DNA from: an uncultured Lachnospiraceae bacterium
GTDB lineage: Bacteria > Bacillota > Clostridia > Lachnospirales > Lachnospiraceae
Reading direction: 5' to 3'
DNA: 64,000 nt
NCBI GenBank assembly: GCA_910578175.1
Contig: CAJTPF010000001.1
Coordinates: 125,416-189,415, forward strand
Shown piece after piece: positions 54,414 through 63,741 of the stretch. The notes beneath the pieces are model-generated. The model had not been told where the DNA came from. It searched no databases and saw only the letters and a list, made by a program, of their open reading frames with translations. A program made the position numbers and the translations under genes. How positions within the stretch are numbered: position 1 is the first letter of the stretch; each line of letters starts with the position of its first letter.

Positions 54414-55649
54414 ATGGCAATAATTAACCCTTTTCCATGTATAAAACCAACCAAAGAGCTGGCTTCCAAAGTAGCAGCATTACCTTATGATGTATATAAC
54501 CGTAAAGAAGCCTGTGAGGCGGTGAAAGACAATACATACTCATTCTTAAGAATTGACCGGGCAGAGACACAGTTTGACGATTCTGTGGATACCTATGATG
54601 AACGGGTATATGCTAAAGCGAAGGAATTACTGGAGAACATGAAGGCAGAGGGAATCTATGTGAAAGAAGAGCATCCCTGTTATTATGTATACGAACTGAC
54701 CATGGACGGCAGGGTTCAGACCGGAATCGTAGCCTGCGCCAGTATTGACGACTATGTGAATAATGTGATTAAAAAGCATGAGAATACAAGAGAAGAGAAA
54801 GAACTGGACCGGATCCGCCATGTGGATACCTGCAGCGCCCAGACCGGACCGATTTTCCTTGCTTATCGGAGAAACGAACGGATCAATGAGGTGATCGGCC
54901 GGGTAAAGAAACAGGAGCCGATTTTTTCTTTCACGGCAGAGGATGAAATCGGACATGTTGGATATAGAATAGACAACTCAGAAGACATCCGCATGATACA
55001 GGAAGAATTCTCAGGAATACAGGAAATTTATATTGCAGATGGACATCACAGAGCAGCCTCTGCAGTGAAGGTAGGATTAAAACGACGTCAGGAGAACCCG
55101 GGATACACGGGAGATGAAGAGTTTAACTTTTTCCTGTCCGTATTATTTCAGGAGCAGGAACTTATGATTATGCCATATAACCGTGTAGTAAAGGATTTGA
55201 ATGGATTCACGGAAGAGGAATTTCTTGAAGAAGTAGCAAAAACTTTTGAAGTAAAGAAGATAGGAAACCGTGCATTTGAACCGGAACGGAAGGAAAAGAT
55301 CGCAATGTATATGGATGGTATCTGGTATGAACTGACTGCCAGAGCGGAGATTTTAAGTAGGGATGCCGTGGAAGGTCTGGATGTATCGCTGCTGCAGAAT
55401 AATGTTCTGGGCAGGATATTGGGCATTGCGGATCCGCGGACTGACAAGCGGATCGATTTTATCGGAGGAATCCGGGGATTAAAGGAACTGGAACGCAGAT
55501 GCAGGGAAGATATGAAAGTAGCGTTTGCCATGTATCCCACCTCTATTCAGGAACTATTTGCAGTGGCGGATGCCGGACAACTGATGCCGCCGAAATCTAC
55601 CTGGTTTGAGCCGAAACTGAGAAGCGGATTGTTCATTCATGAAATATAA
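54414..55649 (+). CDS. DUF1015 family protein
   Basis: 411 residues; the family is usually found beside serine-synthesis genes in clostridia, which suggests a link to serine metabolism, but its activity is unknown. Seen: INPFPCIKPTKELASKVAALPYDV (read in overlapping parts), the central IADGHHRAASAVKVG and the C-terminal MPPKSTWFEPKLRSGLF are all conserved. AAAGGAG precedes ATG. Its stop overlaps the start of the Fur-family gene by 11 bases, so both are coupled. Confidence 0.9.
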   Translation: MAIINPFPCIKPTKELASKVAALPYDVYNRKEACEAVKDNTYSFLRIDRAETQFDDSVDTYDERVYAKAKELLENMKAEGIYVKEEHPCYYVYELTMDGRVQTGIVACASIDDYVNNVIKKHENTREEKELDRIRHVDTCSAQTGPIFLAYRRNERINEVIGRVKKQEPIFSFTAEDEIGHVGYRIDNSEDIRMIQEEFSGIQEIYIADGHHRAASAVKVGLKRRQENPGYTGDEEFNFFLSVLFQEQELMIMPYNRVVKDLNGFTEEEFLEEVAKTFEVKKIGNRAFEPERKEKIAMYMDGIWYELTARAEILSRDAVEGLDVSLLQNNVLGRILGIADPRTDKRIDFIGGIRGLKELERRCREDMKVAFAMYPTSIQELFAVADAGQLMPPKSTWFEPKLRSGLFIHEI

Positions 55650-56052
55650 TACGAGACAGCGGGAATTAATACTGGAATGTCTGATGAATTCCGGCGGCAG
55701 GCATATTACGGCAGAGGATATACTGGAGTATCTGAAAGAAAAAGATACTCCGGTTGGAAAAAGTACGGTTTACCGTTATCTGGAAGCCCTTACGGAACAG
55801 GGTGTGATCCGGAAATATACCATAGAAGACGGCATTGGTGCCTGCTATCAGTATGTCGGCAATCCCGGAGGATGTCAGGAGCATTATCATCTGAAATGCA
55901 GCAGATGCGGACGGGTGTTTCATGTATCCTGTGAGTTTATGGACGGGATTAATTCCCATATCTTAAAAGCCCACGATTTTCGGGTGGACAGCGGAAAAAC
56001 AGTATTTTATGGGGTTTGCGGAGCATGTGGAAAAAAGGAAGAAAAAATGTAG
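55639..56052 (+). CDS. Fur-family metalloregulator (PerR/Zur-like)
   Basis: 137 residues: winged helix (TAEDILEYLKE, VGKSTVYRYLEAL) and a C-terminal metal domain with HYHLKCSRCG and a second Cys pair CGACG, giving a structural zinc site. Such regulators sense iron, zinc, manganese or peroxide. A PerR role would fit the PerR-like box at rbr 13 kb away, but the His/Cys content also allows Zur; I cannot decide. Translationally coupled to the DUF1015 gene. Confidence 0.88.
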   Translation: MKYNTRQRELILECLMNSGGRHITAEDILEYLKEKDTPVGKSTVYRYLEALTEQGVIRKYTIEDGIGACYQYVGNPGGCQEHYHLKCSRCGRVFHVSCEFMDGINSHILKAHDFRVDSGKTVFYGVCGACGKKEEKM

Positions 56053-56204
56053 TAAATGGTAAATAGTATAAAATATTGACATCCTATGCTATAATAGTCA
56101 GAAATGACGATAGCATGGGATTTGTCATTTAAGCAGGTGACTTTAAAACAGATCCTATGAGTTTTGTGGTCGCATATAATTACAGAATAAAAAGAGGTAG
56201 ACCG

Positions 56205-56768
56205 ATGAAAAGAAATGAATTATGGGAACAGGCATTAATATTTGCAGCGGAAGCACATGATAAAACATATCGAAAGGGAACCGGTCTGCCTTATATCGTC
56301 CATCCCATAGAGGTATCGTTTCTTGTGGCGGAACTGACAGAGGATGAGGAAGTGATCGCAGCTGCCGCACTGCATGATATAGTAGAGGATACCGAATACA
56401 CCATTGAAGATATCCGCCGGCGGTTTGGAGAAAGAGTAGCCTGTTTTGTGGCGGCGGAAAGTGAAAACAAGCGGAATGAGATGAGCCGGGAGGATTCATG
56501 GAAGATTCGGAAACAGGAATTTCTGGACAGGCTGCCCGGTGAACCGCCGGAAATAAAGATGATCGCATTGGCGGATAAATTATCCAATTTACGTTCTACC
56601 ATGAAAGAATTTGAAACGATCGGAGATGCCGTATGGGAAAGATTTCATCAGAAAGATAAAAAAGAACATCAGTGGTATCATACAGAAATCTTAAATATAC
56701 TGGCTGAATTTAAAGAAAACCCTTTATGGAAAGAATACAAAGAGTTATGCGAAACGATCTTTAGATAA
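56205..56768 (+). CDS. HD-domain hydrolase, RelA/SpoT-like (small alarmone hydrolase type)
   Basis: 187 residues. The HD domain has the SpoT-like pattern ALIFAAEAHDKTYRK, PYIVHPIEV, AAALHDIVEDTEYT and IALADKLSNLRS, i.e. metal-binding HD and the second Asp are intact. No synthetase, TGS or ACT domain. Similar small proteins degrade (p)ppGpp (SAH/MESH1), so that is the likely role. The start at 56205 has AAAGAGGTAG upstream. It is not coupled to the Fur gene: about 150 bases lie between them. Confidence 0.85.
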   Translation: MKRNELWEQALIFAAEAHDKTYRKGTGLPYIVHPIEVSFLVAELTEDEEVIAAAALHDIVEDTEYTIEDIRRRFGERVACFVAAESENKRNEMSREDSWKIRKQEFLDRLPGEPPEIKMIALADKLSNLRSTMKEFETIGDAVWERFHQKDKKEHQWYHTEILNILAEFKENPLWKEYKELCETIFR

Positions 56769-56794
56769 AAGAGTGTTGAAAGGATGGTATAAAA

Positions 56795-57634
56795 ATGGCA
56801 GGTTTAGTATTAGAAGGGGGAACATTGAGACCGATATTCAGTTGTGGCGTCATGGATGCCCTGCTGGACAATGACATTATGTTTCCATATATTATAGGAG
56901 TTTCGGCGGGTATAACGGATGCCTTTTCCTATGTGTCAAAACAAAAGGAACGCAACCTGAAAGTACTGGAAAAATACAGACATGATAAGAGATATATCGG
57001 CTGGGGGAATTTCAGAAAATATAAGAGTCTCTTTGGACTGGATTTTGTCTATGACCAGGTACCGAATACATTGGAAGTATTTGACTGGGATACATTCCGG
57101 CAATACAATGGCAAAATACTGGTGGGGGTGACTAATGCCAGGACCGGGCATATAGAATATATGGATGGAATGCAGCTGGATAATAAATATACCATGTTGC
57201 GGGCTACCTGTGCGATTCCGTTGTTATTTCCTCCGATCGTGATAAACGGGACTCCTTATTATGACGGCGGACTGACGGCGCCAATTCCGATCAAACAGTC
57301 CATAATGGACGGGAATGAAAAAAATCTGATCATCCTTACCCGCACCAGGGATTATAAAAAGGAACTTAAAAAATCTAATATCATCGCAGCAGAAACGCTG
57401 GAAAAAAAATATCCGAGAATTAAAAATATATTGCTGAAGCGTCATATCCGATACAATAAAACCGTGGAATTCGTCAACCGTCTGGAAAAAGAGGGAAAAG
57501 CCCTGGTACTCCGTCCGGAGTATCCACTGGACAGTCTGGAAAAAGATGTGGATGTGCTGCGGCAGACCAATCAGATGGGATATGATATGGCTGTGAAGCG
57601 GATGGATGAAATAGCTTCTATCTTAAATCAATAG
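56795..57634 (+). CDS. Patatin-like phospholipase
   Basis: 279 residues. Patatin fold with oxyanion loop EGGTLRPIFSCGVMDALL, nucleophile Ser in GVSAG and catalytic Asp in YYDGGLTAPIP. It acts as a lipid acyl hydrolase in the cytosol or at the membrane face; no signal peptide. GTTGAAAGGATGG precedes ATG. It follows the HD gene by 26 bases and is followed by a response regulator, perhaps in one transcript; lipid substrate unknown. Confidence 0.9.
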   Translation: MAGLVLEGGTLRPIFSCGVMDALLDNDIMFPYIIGVSAGITDAFSYVSKQKERNLKVLEKYRHDKRYIGWGNFRKYKSLFGLDFVYDQVPNTLEVFDWDTFRQYNGKILVGVTNARTGHIEYMDGMQLDNKYTMLRATCAIPLLFPPIVINGTPYYDGGLTAPIPIKQSIMDGNEKNLIILTRTRDYKKELKKSNIIAAETLEKKYPRIKNILLKRHIRYNKTVEFVNRLEKEGKALVLRPEYPLDSLEKDVDVLRQTNQMGYDMAVKRMDEIASILNQ

Positions 57635-57691
57635 TTTTTGTTTTTAATATTCCAAACTTCGGAGATGAAATCTTTAAAAGGAGGAAGCGGA

Positions 57692-58363
57692 ATGGCACTC
57701 GTTTATATTGTGGAAGATGATAAAAATATCAGTGAAATCGAAAGTTTTGCCCTGAAAAACAGCGGACATACCGTGGAAGAATTTGACTGCGGGAAAGCAT
57801 TCTATAAAAAATTGTCAGAAAAAGTACCGGATTTGATTCTGTTAGATATCATGCTTCCGGATGAAGATGGCCTGGAAATCCTTAAAAAGATTCGAAATAT
57901 TCCGGAAACCAGACGGATCCCGGTCATTATGGTCACTGCCAGGACCACGGAGCTGGACAAAGTAAAAGGATTGGATTCCGGTGCAGACGACTATCTGACC
58001 AAACCCTTTGGAGTCATGGAACTGATATCCAGAGTAAAGGCATTGCTCCGCAGGAGTAGCGGGATGGATGGAAATGATAGATTATCTTTGGGAGAAATCC
58101 TTCTGGATGGAGAAAAGCATGTTGTATATGTAAGCAATGAACTATGCGAACTGACATATAAAGAGTATGAATTGCTAAGGCTGCTCATGCAGAATCAGGG
58201 GATCGTTCTGAAAAGAGACGTTATCATGGAACGAATCTGGAGTCTGGATCATGAAGGAGAGTCCAGAACCCTGGATGTCCATATCAAAACACTGCGCCAG
58301 AAATTAAAAACCGCAGGAGGACATATAAAGACCATCCGAAATGTGGGATATAGAATGGAATAG
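57692..58363 (+). CDS. PhoB/PhoP-like response regulator
   Basis: 223 residues: receiver with VEDDKN, LDIMLPDEDG and TKPFG; OmpR-type winged helix (LTYKEYELLRLLMQNQG, VHIKTLRQKLK, IRNVGYRME). The start at 57692 follows AAAAGGAGG. The kinase gene starts 12 bases after its stop, and a Na/Pi transporter with Pho-box-like repeats follows, so phosphate-starvation control is the best guess. No other Pho genes are in the window. Confidence 0.92.
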   Translation: MALVYIVEDDKNISEIESFALKNSGHTVEEFDCGKAFYKKLSEKVPDLILLDIMLPDEDGLEILKKIRNIPETRRIPVIMVTARTTELDKVKGLDSGADDYLTKPFGVMELISRVKALLRRSSGMDGNDRLSLGEILLDGEKHVVYVSNELCELTYKEYELLRLLMQNQGIVLKRDVIMERIWSLDHEGESRTLDVHIKTLRQKLKTAGGHIKTIRNVGYRME

Positions 58364-58375
58364 GAGGATTCTTCC

Positions 58376-59734
58376 GTGAAAAAGAAGATCAATCTGCAGT
58401 TTATAATGATTACCGTTATTGCGATAATATTCACAGCGATATTTTCCGGTATTATCTTTTATGAGATTTTTAAGACGGAAGTGATGGAAGAAATAAAGTC
58501 CTATGCACATCTGCTAACCGCCACTGCTTCTTTTGAAAAATTGGAGGAAGATCTGAGTGAAAAAAATATCCGAAATCTGCGTATTACGGTTATGAATAAA
58601 GACGGTACGGTAGAATTTGATACCAATGCGGATATCGGGGGGATGGATAATCACCGGAGACGGCCGGAAATTATTGAAGCAATAAAGTATGGGGAAGGTG
58701 AGAACATCCGGAAGTCAGAAACTCTGGATACCAATACGTTTTATTATGCAGTCCGGCTGGATGATGGAGGAATCATCCGGGTTGCAAAGGAAAGTAGCAG
58801 TATATATCATGTATTTTTTAATTCTTTTCCGTATATCGGAATGATCGCGGTAATACTGTTTTTCATCTGTATCATAATATCCCACATCCTGACTAAGAGT
58901 CTGATTTCTCCGATTGAGAAGATGTCCAGGGATATCGACCATGTCAGTGAAATCAATACTTACAAAGAACTGATTCCGTTTATGAGTACCATACAGAAGC
59001 AGCATGAGGATATCTTAAAAAATGCAAAACTGCGCCAGGAGTTTACTGCAAATGTATCTCATGAGTTAAAGACGCCGCTGACATCCATATCCGGATATTC
59101 TGAACTGATCGAAAACGGTATGGCGGCAAATGAGGATGTAATACGGTTTGCCAGGGAAATCCACCGGAATTCCAACCGGCTTCTCACACTGATCAATGAT
59201 ATCATACGGCTGTCGGAACTGGATACCGTTGATATGAATGTGGGATTAGAACGGCTGAATCTGTATGATATGGCTTTTAACTGTGTGGAAATGCTGAAAA
59301 TGAGTGCGGAGAAGCATAAAGTAACGATGAGTATAAAAGGGCAGGAGGTATATATCCTGGGAAATCGTCAGATGATAGACGAAATGATATATAATCTTTG
59401 TGATAATGCCATCCGGTATAACAATGAAAATGGTACAGTGGCAGTAACGGTCATGGGAATCCGGCGTTTTGATGCCGAACTCGGAAGACTGAAAAATGAA
59501 GCCGTGCTGTCGGTTAAGGATACCGGAATCGGAATACCCAAAACACATCAGGAGCGGATATTTGAGAGGTTTTACAGAGTGGATAAGAGCCGTTCCAAAT
59601 CCACAGGCGGTACCGGACTTGGACTGGCCATTGTCAAACATATTGTTGCGGGGCATAAAGGCGCAGCTATTGAGCTTGAAAGCGACAGTGGTAAAGGAAC
59701 GGAAATCAGGATCATATTTCCGGCGGATGAATAA
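58376..59734 (+). CDS. PhoR-like sensor histidine kinase
   Basis: 452 residues, GTG start after TAGGAGG. Membrane segments about 10-32 and 155-180 frame a PhoR/PAS-like outside domain of about 120 residues (LRITVMNKDGTVEFDTNAD). A HAMP-like linker leads to HisKA with His in NVSHELKTPLTSISG, then HATPase with LCDNAIRYN, DTGIGI and GGTGLGLAIVKHI. The architecture is that of PhoR/WalK-type kinases, and its partner is the preceding regulator. Confidence 0.92.
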   Translation: MKKKINLQFIMITVIAIIFTAIFSGIIFYEIFKTEVMEEIKSYAHLLTATASFEKLEEDLSEKNIRNLRITVMNKDGTVEFDTNADIGGMDNHRRRPEIIEAIKYGEGENIRKSETLDTNTFYYAVRLDDGGIIRVAKESSSIYHVFFNSFPYIGMIAVILFFICIIISHILTKSLISPIEKMSRDIDHVSEINTYKELIPFMSTIQKQHEDILKNAKLRQEFTANVSHELKTPLTSISGYSELIENGMAANEDVIRFAREIHRNSNRLLTLINDIIRLSELDTVDMNVGLERLNLYDMAFNCVEMLKMSAEKHKVTMSIKGQEVYILGNRQMIDEMIYNLCDNAIRYNNENGTVAVTVMGIRRFDAELGRLKNEAVLSVKDTGIGIPKTHQERIFERFYRVDKSRSKSTGGTGLGLAIVKHIVAGHKGAAIELESDSGKGTEIRIIFPADE

Positions 59735-59768
59735 CGTGAAAATTTATGTATATAATAATATTTATTTT

Positions 59769-59803
59769 ACAAGTATTTGATAAGACAGATACTTGTATTT
59801 TTA
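59769..59803 (+). terminator. Rho-independent terminator after the kinase
   Basis: ACAAGTAT and ATACTTGT arms around a 12-base loop, then ATTTTTATT. Confidence 0.75.
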
Positions 59804-59847
59804 TTGGTTTATTTTGGATATGGAACATCTTGGAGCCAAAAATTAAT

Positions 59848-59901
59848 TTTACCCAGATTTTACATAGATACAACCTGAAATTAACATGGCATTTATATAA
59901 T
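59848..59901 (+). promoter_or_regulatory. Pho-box-like array and promoter of the Na/Pi transporter
   Basis: Four hexamers spaced exactly 11 bases: TTTACC (59848), TTTACA (59859), ACAACC (59870), TTAACA (59881), like the TTAACA-N5 repeats bound by PhoP in Gram-positives. A TATAAT at 59896-59901 lies just downstream, so the boxes cover the -35 region. Confidence 0.7.
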
Positions 59902-59945
59902 TCGGGTAACAGTTAATTTGAAATTATAAAGAATGGAGATACAAA

Positions 59946-61712
59946 ATGGACATTTTTAGTATTTTTACCATGTTTGGCGGTCTGGCCTTGTTTTTATACG
60001 GAATGAATCTGATGGGAGAAGGTCTGGCAAAAGTATCCGGCGGAAAGTTAGAGCAGATACTGGAGCGAATGACCAATTCCACCGGAAAAGCCGTGCTGCT
60101 GGGAGCTGCGGTCACGGCGGTGATTCAGTCTTCGTCTGCAACCACGGTAATGGTGGTGGGATTTGTAAATTCGGGAATCATGCGGCTGTCCCAGGCGGTA
60201 GGGGTGATCATGGGAGCCAATATCGGAACAACGGTTACTTCATGGGTACTGAGTCTTGCAGGAATCGACAGCAGCAATTTCTTTGTTCAGTTTTTGAAGC
60301 CCAGTTCCTTTTCTCCGGTGCTGGCAGTCATTGGCATGATACTGATCATGTTTACAAAAAGCGATAAGAAAAAAGATGTGGGTTCCATTCTGATCGGTTT
60401 TGCCATTCTGATGTTCGGAATGGATACCATGAGTTCGGCAGTAAAACCGCTGGCAGAGATAAAGGCGTTTACCAATATTCTGACCATGTTCTCAAATCCG
60501 GTCCTGGGAATGCTGGCGGGCCTGGTACTGACAGCGGTCATCCAGAGTTCATCGGCTTCCGTGGGAATTTTACAGGCATTGTGCGGTACTGGTCTTGGTT
60601 ATGCCACTGCCCTGCCGGTGATCATGGGCCAGAATATAGGGACCTGTGTTACGGCTTTGATCTCCGGTATCGGTGCAAATAAAAATGCGAAGCGGGCGGC
60701 CCTGATCCATTTGTATTTTAATCTGATCGGAACGATTCTTTTTATGTCCCTGTTCTATCTGTTGGATACATTTGTGGGATTTCCGTTTATGGATGACAAT
60801 GCAACCAAACTGGGCATTGCCGTTATTCATACAGTGTTTAATGTTTTTGCCACTTTGTTTTTATTACCTTTTGCAAAAGGGTTGGAAAAACTTGCCTGTA
60901 TTACAGTCAGGGATGAAACCGGAATGTTGGCAGAAGAACACAAAAAACAGGAATTTATGCTACTGGATAACCGTTTTCTGGATAAGCCCGCGTTTGCTGT
61001 GGAACGATGCAGGCAGGTTAGCTTTCAGATGGCTGCGTTATCTGAAAAAGCAATCATGCAGGCTGTCGGACTGCTGGACGATTATAATGAGGCCGTAAGG
61101 CAGGAGATTATTGAAATAGAAGGTAAAGTAGACCGGTATGAGGACGAACTGGGAACCTATATGGTAAAACTGGCCGGAAAAAATATGTCGGAGAACGACA
61201 GCAGAGTCATATCCATGCTGCTTCACTGTATCGGAGACTTTGAACGGATATCGGACCATGCCCTGAATATCAGTGAAACCGCCCAGGAAATGCATGATAA
61301 AAACATCCGGTTTTCCGAAAAAGCAAAAGCAGAAATCAGGGTCTACACAAAAGCCATGAAAGATATCATGGAATTGACGACAAAAGTTTTTTATAACGGA
61401 GATATCCGGCTTGCGACTTCGGTAGAACCTTTGGAGGAAGTGATCGACGGACTGAATGTGGAACTGAAAAAACGTCATGTAAAGCGTCTGCGGAATGGGG
61501 AATGCACCATAGAGCTGGGATTCATCCTGTCGGATATCATTTCAAATTATGAACGTGTGGCGGATCATTGTTCCAATATTGCGGTCTGTCTGATACAGAT
61601 CCATGACGACGGATTTGATACCCACGAATATCTGGAGCAGATCAGGAGCGAGGAAAACAGGGAATTTATGGAGATGTACCGGAGATATAAGAAAAACTAT
61701 GAATTGAGATAA
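59946..61712 (+). CDS. Na/Pi cotransporter with PhoU-like domain
   Basis: 588 residues. Two inverted NptA/PF02690 repeats carry the signature QSSSATTVMVVGFV and QSSSASVGILQAL, each followed by MGANIGTT/MGQNIGTC; about 8-9 membrane segments to residue 310. The C-terminal 220 residues are a helical PhoU-type domain (GDFERISDHALNISE, YERVADHCSNIAV). It imports phosphate with sodium; the PhoU part may tune transport or signalling. Lies behind a PhoP/PhoR-like pair and a Pho-box-like array. AATGGAGATAC precedes ATG. Confidence 0.93.
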   Translation: MDIFSIFTMFGGLALFLYGMNLMGEGLAKVSGGKLEQILERMTNSTGKAVLLGAAVTAVIQSSSATTVMVVGFVNSGIMRLSQAVGVIMGANIGTTVTSWVLSLAGIDSSNFFVQFLKPSSFSPVLAVIGMILIMFTKSDKKKDVGSILIGFAILMFGMDTMSSAVKPLAEIKAFTNILTMFSNPVLGMLAGLVLTAVIQSSSASVGILQALCGTGLGYATALPVIMGQNIGTCVTALISGIGANKNAKRAALIHLYFNLIGTILFMSLFYLLDTFVGFPFMDDNATKLGIAVIHTVFNVFATLFLLPFAKGLEKLACITVRDETGMLAEEHKKQEFMLLDNRFLDKPAFAVERCRQVSFQMAALSEKAIMQAVGLLDDYNEAVRQEIIEIEGKVDRYEDELGTYMVKLAGKNMSENDSRVISMLLHCIGDFERISDHALNISETAQEMHDKNIRFSEKAKAEIRVYTKAMKDIMELTTKVFYNGDIRLATSVEPLEEVIDGLNVELKKRHVKRLRNGECTIELGFILSDIISNYERVADHCSNIAVCLIQIHDDGFDTHEYLEQIRSEENREFMEMYRRYKKNYELR

Positions 61713-61725
61713 ATGAAACTGCCTG

Positions 61726-61772
61726 CAGCCGTGTCTGGTGAAATCGGTTCGATGTTCCGCCAGACACGGCTG
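61726..61772 (+). terminator. Strong hairpin after the Na/Pi transporter
   Basis: CAGCCGTGTCTGG and CCAGACACGGCTG form a 13-bp perfect stem around 21 bases. No T tract follows, so intrinsic termination is uncertain. The remaining 240 bases to the next gene hold no recognised feature. Confidence 0.55.
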
Positions 61773-62012
61773 TTATGCATTGGCTGAATATATTTAAACA
61801 CTGATAAAATATCTGACCATTTATCAATAACAACGTTTATATTAAATACATAATTTTAAAACATAGCAAAGACTTAATTCCGTATCTGCGTCCTTCCGGC
61901 CCTTTTAGTGCCAAAATCTTCCATCCCATGTTTAAAACTATTGATAATAGGAAAGTATAGTTGTATAATCATTTTGTTTCAAAATCTCAAATCAGGAAAG
62001 GAATGAGGATTT

Positions 62013-62459
62013 ATGAGCAGGATAGAAACCGTAAGAACGGAAATGGTTACCGCCATGAAAAACAAAGATAAGGAACGCAAGGAAATCCTGTCTTTACTGC
62101 TGGCGGCGCTTAAAAATGCTGCGATCGATAAAAGGGAGGATTTAACAGAGGAAGAGGAAAACTCTGTTGTTTTAAAAGAAATAAAACAGTTGAACGACCT
62201 GCTGGAACAGACGCCGGCAGACAGAACGGATATAATTGATTTGTGTAAATACAGGATCAGAGTGCTGGAAGAATTTGCACCGAGGATGCTGACGGAAGGA
62301 GAAATAAAAGAATTGATCGCTGAAGTATTGCAGGGGCTTGGGATCAGCACGCCGGCTTCGTCGGATAAAGGAAAGATCATGAAAGAACTGATGCCGAAAG
62401 TAAAAGGAAAAGCCGATGGAAAAACAGTAAATCAGTTAGTGGCGGATATGTTTCAATAG
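62013..62459 (+). CDS. GatB/YqeY domain protein
   Basis: 148 residues covering a complete YqeY family protein: SRIETVRTEMVTAMKNKDKER, then ALKNAAID, EFAPRMLTEGE and the C-terminal GKIMKELMPKVKGKADGKTVNQLV (in parts) as in the tail domain of GatB, which binds tRNA. Free-standing members may support tRNA-dependent amidation; function not established. AGGAAAGGAATGAGG precedes ATG; ThrE-type genes follow. Confidence 0.88.
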   Translation: MSRIETVRTEMVTAMKNKDKERKEILSLLLAALKNAAIDKREDLTEEEENSVVLKEIKQLNDLLEQTPADRTDIIDLCKYRIRVLEEFAPRMLTEGEIKELIAEVLQGLGISTPASSDKGKIMKELMPKVKGKADGKTVNQLVADMFQ

Positions 62460-62475
62460 AATTTCAGGGAATTTT

Positions 62476-63234
62476 ATGAGAGATAACTATGATTATAGAT
62501 TGTTAATGGATACGGCAATTCTGGCAGGAGAAATCATGCTGAGAAACGGGGCTGAGACTTACCGGGTGGAAGATACGGTATTTAAAATGCTGGAAACCGG
62601 AAAATGCAAGCATACCCAGGTGGTAGCCCTGATCACCAGTATCAGTGCCACCATATCCAATCCCGATATGGATGCACTGACGGTTGTCAGAAGGATAAGG
62701 GAACGGGGAACCAACTTAAATAAAGTCTATCTGGTCAATAACGTATCCAGGGAATTTTGCAGAGGAACCATTGATCTGAAAACGGCATTCAGACGCCTGA
62801 AAGAAATACGGAATATGACGGAATACCCTGCGATTGCAAAACGTATTGCAGCAGTCCTCATCGTGCCGTTGTTTGTAATGCTTCTGGGCGGCGCCTTTTA
62901 TGATGTACTGACAGGCCTGGTCAATGGATTTGTACTGATGGGAGTTGTATATCTGTGTGACAGGGTGGAGTTAAACGCTTTTGTCCGGGAAATCATTGCC
63001 TCTGCCTGTGTGGCCGGGTTTGCCTCGCTGGTAAGTCTGAAACGGGGAGGGATCGATATGGAAGTGATCATTATTTCTTCCATTATGCCTATGGTTCCCG
63101 GTGTTGCCATTACCAATGCCATTCGGGATACCCTGCAGGGAGATTATATGTCAGGTGTTGCCAGAGTGCTGGAAGCTTTTGCAAAAGCGTTGTCCATAGC
63201 TCTGGGAGTATATGTGGGACTCTGGGTTTTATGA
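62476..63234 (+). CDS. Threonine/serine exporter ThrE, N-terminal (DUF1212) polypeptide
   Basis: 252 residues. The soluble start (LMDTAILAGEIMLRNGAETYRVEDTV) and five membrane segments (about 118-245) match the DUF1212 half of ThrE; RVARVLEAFAKALSIALGV ends it. In Corynebacterium both halves are fused; in Firmicutes they are separate and work together as exporter of threonine/serine or small peptides. The second half follows 19 bases after its stop. CAGGGA is a weak site 12 bases upstream. Confidence 0.88.
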   Translation: MRDNYDYRLLMDTAILAGEIMLRNGAETYRVEDTVFKMLETGKCKHTQVVALITSISATISNPDMDALTVVRRIRERGTNLNKVYLVNNVSREFCRGTIDLKTAFRRLKEIRNMTEYPAIAKRIAAVLIVPLFVMLLGGAFYDVLTGLVNGFVLMGVVYLCDRVELNAFVREIIASACVAGFASLVSLKRGGIDMEVIIISSIMPMVPGVAITNAIRDTLQGDYMSGVARVLEAFAKALSIALGVYVGLWVL

Positions 63235-63253
63235 CGGAAAGGGCGGTACTTTA

Positions 63254-63727
63254 ATGTTTGTCAAGGTGATCGGAGCATTTTTCATGGTGATCTGCTTAGC
63301 GGTCAGTATGGAAATTCCGAAAAAATTTCTTTTATATTCCGGCTTTGTAGGCGGATTCGGATGGGGTGTCTATCTGTTTTCGGAACAGCGTCTGGGAGCA
63401 GCGGTGGCGGCTACGTTTATTTCAGCCATGGCGATTACCATATTGTCACAGATTGGCGCCAGGATATTGAAAGCTCCGGTCACGGTCTTTCTGATCGCCG
63501 GTATCTTACCGTTGGTGCCGGGAACAGGAATGTACAGGACCGTCTATTATACCATTCATAACCAGGGGGTGCTTGCGAACTATTATCTCAGGCAGACACT
63601 GATGATCGCAGGAGCGATTGCGCTTGCGATCTTTATCATAGATTCCGTCTACCGGGTGATTACCGGACAGGGCAGGCATTTAAAGGAAGTGTTGATCGTA
63701 ACGGTAAATAAAAATGAGAAAAAATAA
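63254..63727 (+). CDS. Threonine/serine exporter ThrE, C-terminal (DUF3815) polypeptide
   Basis: 157 residues, five membrane segments, with VFLIAGILPLVPGTGMYRTVYYTI, which is the DUF3815 signature with its PGTG loop. It complements the N-terminal half encoded directly upstream. The start at 63254 follows GGAAAGGGCGG; the frame extends upstream into the previous gene without a site. Confidence 0.88.
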   Translation: MFVKVIGAFFMVICLAVSMEIPKKFLLYSGFVGGFGWGVYLFSEQRLGAAVAATFISAMAITILSQIGARILKAPVTVFLIAGILPLVPGTGMYRTVYYTIHNQGVLANYYLRQTLMIAGAIALAIFIIDSVYRVITGQGRHLKEVLIVTVNKNEKK

Positions 63728-63741
63728 CGGAGGAATATAGT

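Noticed and set aside
56086..56101. TTGACA followed by TATAAT upstream of the HD hydrolase gene
   Set aside because: The spacer is only 8 bases, so the two hexamers cannot form one sigma-A promoter.
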